The notes under the pieces: model-generated
What the model saw: only the letters and a program-made list of their open reading frames with translations
Database searches by the model: none
What the model was told of the DNA's origin: nothing
Translations under genes and position numbers: made by a program
Assembly (NCBI GenBank): GCA_025642065.1
Contig: JAODUP010001562.1
Coordinates: 55,987-119,986 of the forward strand
Length of the DNA stretch: 64,000 nt
Direction of reading: 5' to 3'
Source: Paralvinella palmiformis
Lineage: Eukaryota > Annelida > Polychaeta > Terebellida > Alvinellidae
Shown here: in pieces, positions 11,541 to 22,359 of the stretch
Numbering within the stretch: position 1 is the stretch's first letter
How the letters are laid out: every line of letters starts with the position of its first letter

Positions 11541-12097
11541 GAGTTTTAACACATACAATTTCTTTTAAATCTGATCTACTTGTGACTATTAATTTGTTAT
11601 GATCTTTCCCGGATTTGATTGATTGATTTGTACGACCAAAATTAAGAATGAATGGTTGATCGAATGCACAAATTACTAAACAAATAAACGAATAAACAGA
11701 TTTGGCTTACCATAACACTTAGCTTCACTTTTAATGTGTCATTTCATATCCCACACTCTTTAATAATTCCATATTCCGAAAAGGTGTAACTTTTATATTA
11801 TAAACTTTGTTCATCACTAGATTCTCTATTTTTACTAATGATCTCAGCTATAACTCACTCTACCGACATGTGTGTAGTTAGCTTCTTTCAAGTCAACGAT
11901 GTACGCTATAAGGTATCCATAGAAACCATGTGAATTTGCTGGATTCCAAACCCCATGTAAACAAAAAGGCCAAAGGCAATTTTAGAATAAGGAATCTTTT
12001 GATTTATTTTTAACACATACAATTTCTTTTTAATTAGATCAACTTGTGGCTATTAATTTCTTGTGATCTTTCCCGAATTTGATTGATTGATTTGTAT
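11541..12097 (+). repeat. Pair of direct repeats, about 95 bp each
   Basis: The stretch TTTTAACACATACAATTTCT at about 11544, through GATTGATTGATTTGTA at 11636, recurs with a few changes at about 12008-12097. The 365 bases between include the decayed FN3 exon. A local duplication is likely. Confidence 0.75.
11760..11965 (-). pseudogene. Decayed extra FN3 exon in copy A
   Basis: The minus strand reads GFYGYLIAYIVDLKEANYTHV, parallel to FYGYIIQYSIDLDDANYRDV in exon 7. The following bases align with the rest of exon 7 but contain many TAA, TAG and TGA triplets. It therefore looks like a duplicated FN3 exon that is no longer coding. It is absent from copy B, whose sequence skips from the equivalent of 13.08 kb to 11.33 kb. 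Confidence 0.7.
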
Positions 12098-12529
12098 AAT
12101 TTCTAGGTCAGACGTTCAGATTCGTCTGGTTAGCGTTCGGTTACGTTTTCGGTTTTATGTATAAGATGCAATACATATATAACATTGAAGCGACTATTTA
12201 ATTGTAATCATGGTAATCCTTTGATGTAATTGTTGTCAGCGAGATAAATCAATCAAATGATCAATATAATCATGTGCTACATTTCAACTTGAATATATCA
12301 CCCTAATAATGTTTGTATAACTCTTTCAGTAATGCACGATATATAATAATGTTATAGGATAATCATTATATAACCAACATCACGGACAACACTACATTAA
12401 TCCCATATTGGTATTATTTATTGTTTTATAATATAGATATTGAGTATTGTTTGTATAACATAATACAATAGCATCAAAAGTGAACAGTAATGTTCCCATA
12501 ATAAGCGCTGCAATGCAATGCACCCATCC

Positions 12530-12600
12530 ACCCAGGACACTGAATGGCCTAAACTGTACTGATGTGTCGTTAAACAACATTCATCCATCCATCCATCCAC
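12530..12600 (+). mobile_element. SINE 3' tail ending in (CATC)n
   Basis: GGACACTGAATGGCCTAAAC is followed by GTGTCGTTAAACAAC and CATC repeats. The same tail is inverted at 49004-49065. The GTTTAACGACAC motif before CATC repeats is known to me from molluscan SINE families. Confidence 0.65.
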
Positions 12601-13080
12601 AATGCACCCATCCCGTCTAATTACAGAAATAGCGATGATTACATTAAAGTGCTGAAAAGTATCATATTTAGGTAAGATTTATATATTAATAACATCTTTC
12701 TTTTGTATTTTGAAACATACATTAATTTACTTAGAGGAAACTGGGGACTATTATATACGTAATTTGCACGTACACCTGTGTATTAATAAACCATCCAGGC
12801 ACAGTTGAAGTATATATGTAATATATGAAAAACATATACAATCATTAGCTTATAAATACACATTTGGTGCAGGGAGGAGGTAATTACACCATTGTAACGA
12901 TCAAGGCTGATCAGTCTACGGAGCACCCATTGACCTTTCCTATTGCCCTGTGTGTCTATTTGGTGGCATATTTAATATGTTTAGTATTTTGTTGAACAAA
13001 TCCATGAGCATGGATTATCAGATAAAAATATAAACATATAGCAGGATAAATATCAATCCCATAACCTCCCGTCTCGCAAA

Positions 13081-13440
13081 CTAAACTTTTATTAAGGCTC
13101 GCTGGCAAGGCCAATGTAATTGACTAATGTTTATTAATTCGTTGATAATGGGATATACTCTCACATATTTCGGTAGGCTGATTTTTCTTATTACTGAAGT
13201 AGAATATGAATTGATGTATTTTATTTTGTCAATTATTTCTCTAAGTGTGATATGGGAGTCTAATGATTGACACTTCCAATCAGAACTGTCAACAGACATT
13301 TCAGATACGTATTCAAGGACTTGCTGATGGTTTATGAAGAGCAAGTTCTTCCCCACTTGGATAAGATCTATGGACCTGTTCTTTCCTAAAACCAAAGACT
13401 ATGTGCCACCCCCCACCCCCCTCTTCCTTGACCTTATTCG
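13081..13440 (-). pseudogene. Unrecognised open frame, conserved in both inverted copies
   Basis: The 104-codon frame at 13395-13081 includes GKNRSIDLIQVGKNLLFINH and SSDWKCQSLDSHITLREIID. Its inverted counterpart at 57401-57769 on the plus strand shares most residues but diverges and changes frame near the end. I recognise no family. It sits inside an intron of copy A and may be part of an old mobile element. The conservation may only reflect the recent duplication. Confidence 0.4.
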
Positions 13441-13602
13441 TGTATTGTTTTGTTTCGCAACCATCCGAATTCAACTTTATTAATTGTTTGTAACATGGAA
13501 TTTAGTTTTCTCATTCTTCGATTATATAGTGTGCGACTCGGCCTTAGATATTTTCTCAAAACAAAGACATTATGTTTGCAGTATAGTTTATAGCATTTCC
13601 CT

Positions 13603-13603
13603 T

Positions 13604-13672
<69 letters not shown>

Positions 13673-13746
13673 CCTCATCCATAATAATATATATATATAT
13701 ATATAAACTACACACACACAACACACACACAGACACACACACACAC

Positions 13747-13791
<45 letters not shown>
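13603..13791. repeat. Compound (CA)n/(TA)n microsatellite
   Basis: Alternating CA and TA arrays. The block occupies the position of the (GT)n array at 57188-57283 in copy B. Confidence 0.97.
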
Positions 13792-13793
<2 letters not shown>

Positions 13794-13813
13794 TACACTC
13801 TTCAAATATGTTA

Positions 13814-14290
13814 GTGAGCTCCGGTGGCCTAGCGGTTAAGCACCCAGCCCTTGGTGTCAACGGTCACAGGTTCGAACCCGGTAAGAGGTCCAAACTTTTC
13901 CATGTATTAATTTCTCGGCTCACTACATCGTGGGTGGCTGACCACGTTAAATGGTCTGCCGTCTCCACTGAATTATTTAAAATAAAGGTGGACGTTAAAA
14001 ACCCCCTGAGGACGTAAAACACTCTGGCAGTGACCACCCTCGGGGTATTTCGGCTCCATCTTTCCGTACTATTCTCCTGTGTGTTAGTGGGTATGAGAGG
14101 AGGTTCTCAACCACTCCAACATAGAGGCTGTGCTGATTATGCGACAGCCTGGGGATTCTCCCGAACAACAAAACCATTCAAATATGTGTTACCAAATACA
14201 CTAGCGTACATGCTACCTTAGTCTCGCTTTGAGATTAGAGTGATGTGTTACCTCTTGTTATATTTGTCTTATCTTTAGAAGATCTCGAAC
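13814..14290 (+). mobile_element. tRNA-derived SINE
   Basis: The head GAGCTCCGGTGGCCTAGCGG carries an A box (TGGCCTAGCGG). About 40 bases later GGTTCGAACCC is a perfect B box, so a tRNA-derived polymerase III promoter is present. The body continues past CTCACTACATCGTGGGTGG for roughly 470 bp. The matching place in copy B has no SINE, only a (GT)n array, so this copy probably arrived after the inverted duplication. The exact end and target duplication were not resolved. Confidence 0.75.
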
Positions 14291-15454
14291 TTCTTCTTTA
14301 AATTATCTTAGAAAACGGTCTCTATATATATTATACGCTGTAATAATTGGGGTAATTTGTACTAAGTCCACACAATAAAATTTATTTCCGATTTTGTTAG
14401 GTATGAACTGTCCTATCTCCAGCAATTTTTTTTTTCTAGTTATTTCTTATTCTGACAGCAAAAACATCTGAAATAGTGCAACCCGTTTTGTCTTATTCAC
14501 GGTTCATTTCGTCTTAAACTGCACAAACTATGTGATGATATTATCATATAATTGCTGAAGATGATGGGAAGAGTATTCCACACACTGGTGTAAATATTGT
14601 CTATTAAGTTTTACTAAGGTTCCTGGGAAATAGTATACAAAGACACAAATATTCCATAAATATTTATCTCTTCCGTAGTCACTCAATCAACACAAGTGTC
14701 TGATGTTTGTTTACAAGTTTTAGGTCTTTAAATAACGATATAATGATCTCCTTGAATCAGCTCCTAAATTTTTAAGACAAACGTTAATTAGTTAAGTTTG
14801 ACTTAGGGAAGTGGGTAATACTCTAACATGTATGTCGTCAGTGTTACAAACCATAGTATTGGTACTAATACACATATAATTAATATATACATAAGTTAAT
14901 ATTATTTATAGATATTACTTAGTTATGTTAAAGTTATTATGAAAGATGCCGGAGTATCTCTAAGTATGAAAATCTACTCCAAGATTTATATCTATATAAT
15001 TTGGGAATAAAATGAGAAATTGTAACAACGATATGAGAACACGATTTAAGCTTTACCTTATGCTAAGTGTGCAATGTGGAGATATTCGAATCTAAAATAC
15101 CATGCACTAATAACTCTATATGGTCGAAATTACAGTAATTAGAGAATCGTCCTCTGAAGAAATATTTGTATGATCATCCCTTCTCTGGGTTGACGAATAT
15201 AATAGTCAAAATATCTGCTGAACTAAAATGTGTAAGTTATGGAGACGCCTACTGAACTATTCCCTTTGTATCAATTGAAGTATTCAATATGCATTATATC
15301 GGGTTCTGGGAATGTGGTAAACAATATAATAAACACATGTACCTAAAAAGATAAGTGTTCTAAAGAAATCGAATGCAAACCCTTTTTTACACATTTCAAA
15401 TATATACGAATAACTAATAGTGAAACCCAACGTCCATGTCACATACATGCGTGT

Positions 15455-15455
<1 letters not shown>

Positions 15456-15511
<56 letters not shown>
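15456..15511. repeat. (CA)n microsatellite
   Basis: Pure CA array downstream of the FN3 exon of copy A. Confidence 0.97.
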
Positions 15512-15513
<2 letters not shown>

Positions 15514-15603
15514 GACGCACTATGATAAACAAACAACAACCAACAAATAACCAGACATACTCATATATAAACAAGTGTCAACAAATGTATACTATTTTCT
15601 TAC

Positions 15604-15927
15604 CAGAACAATCTGTCTTCACTTTCAGAGTATCATATGCCTTCCCTGTCTCCCTAAGATCGCCAACTTTCCGATATGGTGTTACTTTGATGTAGTAAAT
15701 TGTGTTAATTTGGAGATTTTCAATTTTCCAATAAGGATCCGAGTCATAACTAACTATACCCACATCTCTATAGTTAGCGTCATCTAAGTCAATGCTGTAC
15801 TGTATTATGTAGCCATAGAAACGACGTAAATTTACAGCTATTCCATTAATATGTTCCCATCCTATCTCAATTATGTCACCAGTCTTATTTATTAGCATCA
15901 GATTTTCATGGGTGTTCTTGGGCGTTT
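15604..15927 (-). CDS. Copy A exon 7: fibronectin type III domain
   Basis: This 324-bp phase 1 exon encodes a complete FN3-like domain. An early strand, IEIGWEHINGIAV, carries the conserved tryptophan. It is followed by FYGYIIQYSIDLDD, the Y-x-Y strand, then IENLQINTIYYIKVTPY, the L-x-x-x-T-x-Y-x-V strand, and AYDTLKVKTDC at the end. The frame is open throughout. The acceptor is ATCCTTAG and the donor TG|GTAAGA. Copy B (55339-55662) has exactly the same length but one stop. Confidence 0.85.
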
Positions 15928-16035
15928 CTAAGGATATCAATTTTAAAACAATAATTATATGGTGTTAAATTATTTATTGTGTAAATATATTTTAATATTG
16001 ATTATAATCGTATATAATTTTTTAAATATACCTAC

Positions 16036-16180
16036 CTATGTATGTATTACATTTTGTATCAGTCCACCAAATCTGACATCCATCATGACATGTACCGTTA
16101 TACCTGTCACATACAGTGTTAGTCTTACATTGACCACACTTGATCCTGACAGTTTGCTCCGTAAAATCCGTCTTCACAGC
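16036..16180 (-). pseudogene. Copy A exon 6: EGF-like domain with 1-nt frameshift
   Basis: The exon begins CEDGFYGANCQD. After a single-base shift it continues CGQCKTNTVCDRYNGTC, then GCQIWW and DTKCN. This is the G-F-Y-G-x-N-C repeat of multi-EGF scavenger-type receptors. The length of 145 bp is one more than a multiple of three, whereas both neighbours are phase 1, which agrees with one inserted base near GATCAAGTG. Confidence 0.8.
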
Positions 16181-16293
16181 CTATATAGAAAATGATTAGA
16201 TTTCTATAGAAATATAACATATCCCCTAGATATTACTTTATTTATCAATTATTATAATAATCAATAATTATGTAATTCCGATCAGTAACTTAC

Positions 16294-16383
16294 TTTGTTT
16301 ACAATCTGGCTGATATGATCCTTGACATGACACACAACCAGTGACGTCATTACAGTTAACATCAACAGGACATTGGGTACAAT
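16294..16383 (-). CDS. Copy A exon 5: short EGF-like domain
   Basis: This 90-bp phase 1 exon encodes CTQCPVDVNCNDVTGCVSC, ending QPDCKQ. It holds six cysteines in an EGF-like spacing and a clean open frame. The acceptor is ATTCCAG and the donor A|GTAAGT. The same exon is at 54912-55000 in copy B, one base shorter. Confidence 0.8.
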
Positions 16384-16431
16384 CTGGAATAGTATTTATT
16401 TGTTGGAGTAGCAAAAATGGTAAAAAGAAAT

Positions 16432-16433
<2 letters not shown>

Positions 16434-16469
<36 letters not shown>
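16434..16469. repeat. (AAT)n array
   Basis: AAT trinucleotides in an intron of copy A. Similar arrays occur at the matching place in copy B near 54770-54805. Confidence 0.95.
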
Positions 16470-16627
16470 AGTTTACCATATCACGAATAATAATACTTCT
16501 TGTTGATAAAATGGTATCTGACGGAATATATCAACTAGAAGTATTACAATGTGTGTGCGCTTCTGATTGCCATTTTTGTTTTCTCAATATTATAGTTTGT
16601 ATTTTTCTAGGTATAATAGACATTGAA

Positions 16628-16681
16628 TAATAATAATAATAATAATTATTATTATTATTATTAGTAGTAGTAGTAGTAGTA
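16628..16681. repeat. (AAT)n-(ATT)n-(AGT)n compound array
   Basis: Three trinucleotide units follow one another. The AAT and ATT blocks are mutually complementary and could fold. Confidence 0.9.
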
Positions 16682-17020
16682 GAATAAGAATTGTTTATGA
16701 TTTTTATTATTCATACTATGTCTGTTATTGATATTTATTTTTAATTTTAGCAAATGTTCAGTAGTAGATATTCCAAGAGGATCTTCACTTACTAAGTGAC
16801 TCTACTGTCATCAGAACTATGAAGGTAGTATATCCAAAATGCTATTTTATTATTTAATTATTAAAATTTGTGATTCACAAGTGGTTGAACTCATTTTTAA
16901 TTATAGAATAACGATCTGTATTAGTCTCTTCAGATGTTAATTCTTCATTTACTAATTTGAAGTTATATGATAAAAGAATTTCAGCAATCTATCAGAAGCT
17001 ACATTACTGATGTATCTTAC

Positions 17021-17244
17021 CTATATATTTATGTCCTATTATGACTACTTCACAAAAAGGAGCGCCTTCATCCTTCGTCACCCCAGCTTTCCTCATAAAG
17101 TGTACATATCTACCTATTAGTGGACTAGGACATGTTATAGTAATCGTAGGTTTTAAAACTGTTGTTAATGTTGATATCCACGACCTGGAATATCTGATGT
17201 GTTATATACTGTTAGATTAAACTGTTGTAGTTTCGGGTCACGAC
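17021..17244 (-). pseudogene. Copy A exon 4: second half of fucolectin-like domain, frameshifted
   Basis: The exon lies between acceptor TTTCCAG and donor TAG|GTAAGA. Its first part reads GRDPKLQQFNLTVYNTSDIP. Its last part reads TCPSPLIGRYVHFMRK, then APFCEVVIIGHK, the typical closing strands of an FTP domain (G-R-Y-V and C-E-V). The two parts are in different frames, and the length of 224 bp is not a multiple of three although both neighbours are phase 1. One indel is therefore needed to read through. A second possible acceptor, ATTCCAG, near 17181 does not repair the frame. Confidence 0.75.
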
Positions 17245-17281
17245 CTGGAAATATGTGATAGTAATAGGTATGTATATATAT

Positions 17282-17348
17282 GAGTGTGTGTGTATGTGTA
17301 TGCATGTGTGTGTGTGTGTGTGTGTGTTTGTGTCGTGTGTGTGTGTGG
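17282..17348. repeat. (GT)n-rich array
   Basis: Imperfect GT array in the intron between the two fucolectin-like exons of copy A. The counterpart in copy B is the CA-rich run at 53990-54063. Confidence 0.9.
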
Positions 17349-17521
17349 CTGTATGATACATTTAGTGAGTCTATTTAGCCATTTCAATATTAAATGTGTC
17401 AGAGTTCAAACCAATATTCTAAGTCGTTTATTTTGTTATATTCGATGTTTTACGCAAATACATTTATATTAGCTCATACAATTGACGATGAAATAAATAA
17501 CATGTGTATATGTCCTATTAC

Positions 17522-17740
17522 CTACCGTCCTTCTTGCATATATCGTAATATTATATATTTTATATAAATCTCCCAGATCAGTCCACCATTCAACTGGTAA
17601 TCCATACATCATTACAGGATGAGCACAATGTGTATTTAGAACATTAGGTATAATACCGTCTAGAGCTCCAGTAGCTGGGTATGTCTTTTGATAGAAGTCA
17701 CTTGCTGTCATATTAGTTGATTTGTGTAATCCGACATTAC
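17522..17740 (-). CDS. Copy A exon 3: N-terminal part of fucolectin/F5-8C-like domain
   Basis: This 219-bp phase 1 exon encodes NMTASDFYQKTYPATGALDG, then NTHCAHP and EWWTDLGDLYKIYNITIYAR. The pattern of A-x-x-A-x-D-G, a conserved histidine/cysteine pair, then W-W-x-D-L-G and an I-x-I-Y-x-R strand is the hallmark of fucolectin-tachylectin (FTP) domains of the galactose-binding F5/8C fold. FTP domains of lectins bind sugar; whether this one does is unknown. The donor could be at 17522 (GGTAG|GTAATA) or 17526. The former keeps phase 1. Confidence 0.85.
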
Positions 17741-17990
17741 CTTTAACAATAAACAGTTAAATGAAGAAATAAATATAAACAGTAATAGATTTGTTATCGC
17801 TAGTTAACACAAATAGCTAATTAATATATATTTAACATATTCCCACTTAACAAACTAAATATTTATTATCTGAAATGTTCTTGTGACAAACAATTTTGAA
17901 ATTTACAAATAAACATCTAAACGATCTATTATTAATATGTAATAAGACAAATATTTTCTCATTTATCTAACATCACTTATCTCCATTTAC

Positions 17991-18137
17991 CTATCTGACA
18001 AGATGGTCCACTCCAGGTATATCCAGAAGGAAGTGACGTATCACATCCACTGGGACATGTACCTCCACTACACTCATTGTCTACAGCACAATGACACTGG
18101 AAGGCACAGTTAGGGTCATCTCCGTATAAACAGTAAC
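17991..18137 (-). CDS. Copy A exon 2: EGF-like domain
   Basis: This 147-bp exon has acceptor TTATTCAG and donor G|GTAAAT and is phase 1 at both ends. It encodes GYCLYGDDPNCAFQCHC, then the run CSGGTCPSGC and a final WSGPSCQI. The cysteine spacing is that of the EGF-like repeats in multi-EGF receptors. The frame is fully open. An almost identical 147-bp exon at 50274-50420 (copy C) shows the same borders. As the first domain after the signal peptide it would be extracellular. Confidence 0.85.
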
Positions 18138-18900
18138 CTGAATAAATTATAGAAAATATGAAGAGGTTAATTATAAACAGAGACTAACATAATTAGTTAA
18201 CTAAATTAGTAAATACAACATTCAGGTTTAAAGAAAGACTGAGGTTAATATCAAATAATTATAAATTTCAATAATAATGTATCATATGAGTTATGAAAAT
18301 GAAGAAGAATCTCTCATTTGTAATTATAGTCAAAATTATATTAGATTATTTGGTGTTAAGTGTAACGTAGCATCTATATGTTTGTGTATATTTATCGACT
18401 GGAAATATGTATTATATTGGTTTAGTATAATATTACTGTCCTAATACCATAGTTATATTATTTTGTGAAACTTACTATAGAAAAGGTCACTGCATCATAA
18501 TAACATGAATACACGTCAAGCGAATTAGGTGTTTGGGAAGACGAGCATAATTTTACTTAAAACGGGGGGTGGGGGTGTAATATGCCTAATAAAAATTCTT
18601 AAATTAATGTTAAATTTAATCATTAATAATACAGTAATTCCAAATATTGACCCCCTTCTTATTTTTGAGCTTATATTCAATGCGTATTATATCGTTTAAG
18701 CTTCTCTGTGAGTATTGTCATTTTTCGTTCACCTTCATTATCCGTCATTTTATCAGCATGTTGTAGGGTACATATACAAATAAAAAAATGATAATAGAAA
18801 TTATTGACTATGATTTCATTTTAATAGTTTGTAATTTAGAATCGGATCGCTGGAATCTCAAACATATATGTGGGGGTGGCTAAAGGGATATTACAATAAA
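18138..18900. other. Intron 1 of copy A, no recognised feature
   Basis: AT-rich intronic sequence without recognisable motifs, apart from a G-rich run near 18564-18576. Confidence 0.5.
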
Positions 18901-19420
18901 TGACTTTTTTATTAATTTCCTGACTAACTGACTGATCGAATGATTGACTGATATACAGACTCATTTACTCAGTCAGTCACTGAGATTTTCATTCACCCAC
19001 CCATTTACTCACTCACTCACTCAGTTATTCATAAACTAGCTAGTTAACTAACTAGCTTATTCCTTCATTCACACCTTCACTTAGTCATTCACTCACAACT
19101 TCACTCACTCCTTCGCTCTCACTCAGTAACTCACTCACTGACTGACATGCTAACTAAATAACTAACTTACTCCTTCACTCACGCCTTCATTCACACCTTC
19201 ACTCAATCGCTAAATCATTCACAAACTAACACTTACTCACTAACTCAGTTAATCACATTTTAATTACTGACTCAATCATTAACTAATACACTCACACAGT
19301 CAAGCAATCACCCATATAATAACGATCCGACACACCGACACACCGACATCCACTAACCCATTCAACTAACCACTCATCAACCCATTCACAACCCCCAATT
19401 GATGTTTATCGTTTACCAAC
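18900..19420. repeat. Degenerate ACTN tetranucleotide tract, about 0.5 kb
   Basis: The sequence keeps a four-base periodicity with units such as ACTC, ACTG, ACTA and ATTC for about 500 bases. It probably derives from a long microsatellite that has decayed by substitution. Confidence 0.8.
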
Positions 19421-20059
19421 AGCTTACACTAATTTACTATTTGCGTTATTGATGGTGGATACTTCTGTCATTATATTATACAATATAACAAATGATTTAT
19501 ATAAACAGCAAACCAATCACAAAGGAAAAAGAAAGGAAAACAATATTAGGAGTCAGAATAGACTCGGGACATTTCAAGCTTCACACACACACGCGCTCAC
19601 ACACAGAGCGAACGAGAGAGAAATGTTCATTTTCATAATCCATATCAGTCCTATTTGTCTATTTATATTCCTACCATATCCATATCTAATTCACCTCATC
19701 CAACTTTACGTTCATACTAGTGATAACGTGCATAGAGTAAATTAATACGTAATGTACTATGTTAATGTGCTATTAACCACACTCCCAACTAATGTGTTTC
19801 ACTGGGACATGTTTTCATGTCCATGATTGATATTTTGTAGCCTTTTACAGAGGCTGAAACCAGACAGATGCAGAAAGGGTGACATAATCTTTTATTTGCA
19901 GTTGACTCTATGCCTACATGGCTTATTACAGTTAACTCAGAAATATTGTTAATATATTATCCCTTGGTGTTTCAGTCTTATATAGAGTAGTGCTCTCATA
20001 GAATGTATGTTCATGATATTTCGACAATAATTTCGGTTCCAATTTTAGAGTACATTGAC

Positions 20060-20390
20060 GTATGCCCTTTCTGACTCCAGAGATTTAGCCTAGCGGTCCT
20101 ATCATTGCTGGAAATATTTATGGAAGTCTTGTTTTGGAAAGATTGTCAGAGGGATATTGTTCATGATGCTCTCTCGGTTATCAAATGGGGATCCTTTCAG
20201 TGACATCTTCAGATTGATTAATAGCCAGAAATCATAAGGAGCCATATGTGAAGAATAGAGACCCTGAGTAATTTCGTACATAGATATCCTGGATAGGATA
20301 CGAACAATGAGCCATAACGTTATCATGATGTAGTGTACACTTGCATGATTTCCACAGACCCTATTTCGTGCCACGAACTTCATCATGAAG
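20060..20390 (-). pseudogene. mariner-type transposase C-terminal fragment
   Basis: The minus-strand frame contains NHASVHYI, like the N-A-x-V/A-H motif. It then has MAPYDFWLLINLKMSLKGSP, the A-P-x-D-F-x-L-F-P-x-L-K-x-x-L-K-G signature of Tc1/mariner transposases with its last catalytic aspartate. FDNRESIM and FPKQDFHKYFQQ follow. The N-terminal DNA-binding region and the first catalytic aspartate are not recognisable. It lies in the large first intron of receptor copy A. Confidence 0.75.
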
Positions 20391-20859
20391 ACGACAGAGA
20401 ACTTCTTATATTACCTTTTGTTAAGAGATTGGCCTTCGCGTACGTATTCGTCATGCATGGCAGTCAATATCAAAATATTCATCAACACTTTGACTTTGAT
20501 CCTTACTTATCTTTCTTTATTTCGATATTGGGGAATACCACTAGGACAACTGAAAATTGGTATCTGGATCGTAAAAATATAACCAACACGCATCAACAAT
20601 GATCACGCTCTGATCACGGTGTTAAATAAACCACAATCACCAGCTCCCAGGTAGAAAATGTCTTACCGGGCGAGACTGCAAAAATCTTATATGCACAGTA
20701 AGGTCTATTGCTGGACGTGACCCCGTTCGCTTATAAATATTTTCTGAGAAAAAATAGGTCAGATACAGGCCTCGTATGTAATAACATGAATAAACAAGTC
20801 ACAACTGAGCGCGGATATGCTTACTACAATCTTAAGAACATCCATTATTTTAACAAGGC

Positions 20860-21115
20860 ACATTTATTATTGTACTCCATGCCTTTGTTACACATCTTAT
20901 ACACTATAATAACTCTCTGTTATATGACAGTTCGGTTATAGCTTCAGTTGACTTCAGCAAATCAATTTCAAAGTAATGCAGCTAGCATGGTAATAAATAA
21001 TGAATAAATATGATAATATCACTTGAAGTATTGAAAGACTACATTGGCTATCTGTTAAACGACGTTTCTATCTCTGTTCATATTACAAAAGGCAAAACTA
21101 TAAGTGTTGATTTTA
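20860..21115 (+). pseudogene. Decayed LINE reverse-transcriptase tail fragment
   Basis: The bases from CATGCCTTTGTTACA onward match the LINE at 28723-29399 (CATGCCTTTGTTACATCTCG). Both continue through the equivalent of CTACATTGGCTA and then diverge. Most frames are closed. It is an older fragment of the same LINE family. Confidence 0.7.
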
Positions 21116-21283
21116 TATAATAATTATTACAAAACGTATTTCTGGTCATGATTACTTTACAATGTGATCGTACAATGTAATCGTGATCGATTACATTCAG
21201 ATTGAATGTAATAGTAATCATAGTATTCTCAAGTAATCCCTATAGTCCTATAATCGCCCCAACCTTGTCCCCCATTCATACTA

Positions 21284-21418
21284 TCTATATATATTATCTA
21301 TATATGTGTCTGTATGTCTATCTGTCAATTTATCTATCTATCTATCTATCTATCTAATCTATTTATGTGTTTATCTATCTATCTATTTATCTATTTATCT
21401 GACGATCTATCTATCTGC
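21284..21418. repeat. (CTAT)n array
   Basis: Imperfect CTAT tetranucleotide array with interruptions. Confidence 0.95.
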
Positions 21419-22048
21419 ATTGTAGGCTCATAGCAGCTGCCAGTTTCACAAATTGATCTTTGAAGACAGTGGCAATACAGTTATTTTGTTTGTAAAGTGT
21501 AACTTTGACGAGATATACAACAATTAAAAGATACCTATAAATAACCTTGTGTTTGGCATAAACCTTATTACAACTACCGTGTTCTTACTTTGGTGTTTTA
21601 TGTTCAGGTAGCACGACTGTAGATGACTCCCATTTAGGAGTTTTATTTTGGCGTATAATTAGTGATACACTATACACGTTTGAGCAATAAAAGTTACTTT
21701 GAATTTTATTCTCCTGATGAATGTTCTATCTGTTTTAATTCATTTACGATTCCTGCGTGCGTGCGTGTTAGCAGTGATGAAACGACAGCATCATGGTGAA
21801 GCTCAAATCCTGTTTGCAACATATTGATGATGCACCAAGGGACTATATTAAAAGTGAGACTTTTCATGCTGTAAAGTGTACCGCGAAACCATGACAGATT
21901 ATAACCCAGAATCAACGGTAATACTCCCGTAAAACAAAGTTGATAATCTATCTACAACATGGAGACTATTGCATACAGTGATTGGTAGCTTTACTAATTT
22001 GTTAATAGGAAAGCTCTCTCTCACGCCAAACATATACACATATACACA

Positions 22049-22053
<5 letters not shown>

Positions 22054-22108
<55 letters not shown>

Positions 22109-22112
22109 CGCG
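22054..22112. repeat. (TA)n followed by (TG)n
   Basis: Compound dinucleotide array just upstream of the signal-peptide exon on the opposite strand. Confidence 0.95.
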
Positions 22113-22300
22113 GCACGCGGGCGCGTTTGGATGTGTACGCGTTCCTATGAACCCACACACAAGCACACACAGAGAGAGAGAGATCGCGCTAAACATACAG
22201 AGGTATATGTAATTCCAACAAACCAGGAAGTAAAATTCTCTTGAATAATCTGTACTTAATAAACGTACATATACATCATATATATTAACATATAACCTAC

Positions 22301-22358
22301 CTGACGCCAGGCCCGTTAATTGGCATATCATCAGCCATACACTTAGAGATAAGATCAT
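22301..22358 (-). CDS. Copy A exon 1: signal peptide
   Basis: Starting at the ATG at 22358, the exon encodes MILSLSVWLMICQLTGLAS, a short hydrophobic leader ending in small residues suited to signal peptidase. The donor is CAG|GTAGGT, leaving one base of the next codon (phase 1). Joined to the EGF exon 4.2 kb downstream in the reading direction it gives ...LAS-G-YCLYGDD in frame, which supports the pairing. A GTG sits three codons upstream of this ATG, but ATG is the likely eukaryotic start. The intervening intron holds mariner and LINE debris. No promoter motif was identified. Confidence 0.6.
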
Positions 22359-22359
22359 G

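Larger units (their letters stand above)
6774..22358 (-). pseudogene. Receptor-like gene copy A: signal peptide, EGF, fucolectin-like, EGF, FN3, TM
   Basis: This multi-exon gene is read on the minus strand. Exons in order are 22358-22301, 18137-17991, 17740-17522, 17244-17021, 16383-16294, 16180-16036, 15927-15604, 11152-11075, 7828-7609, 7522-7414, 7076-7027 and about 6980-6774. The extracellular exons mostly join in phase 1, as expected for modular domains. Two exons have frame-breaking lengths (224 and 145 bp), so the copy is probably a pseudogene unless those are sequence errors. The architecture of signal peptide, EGF, fucolectin-like, EGF, FN3 and TM resembles molluscan receptor-type tyrosine phosphatases. 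That link is inference, because no phosphatase exon lies in the window; it would be expected left of 6.7 kb, where LINE debris sits instead. Confidence 0.65.
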
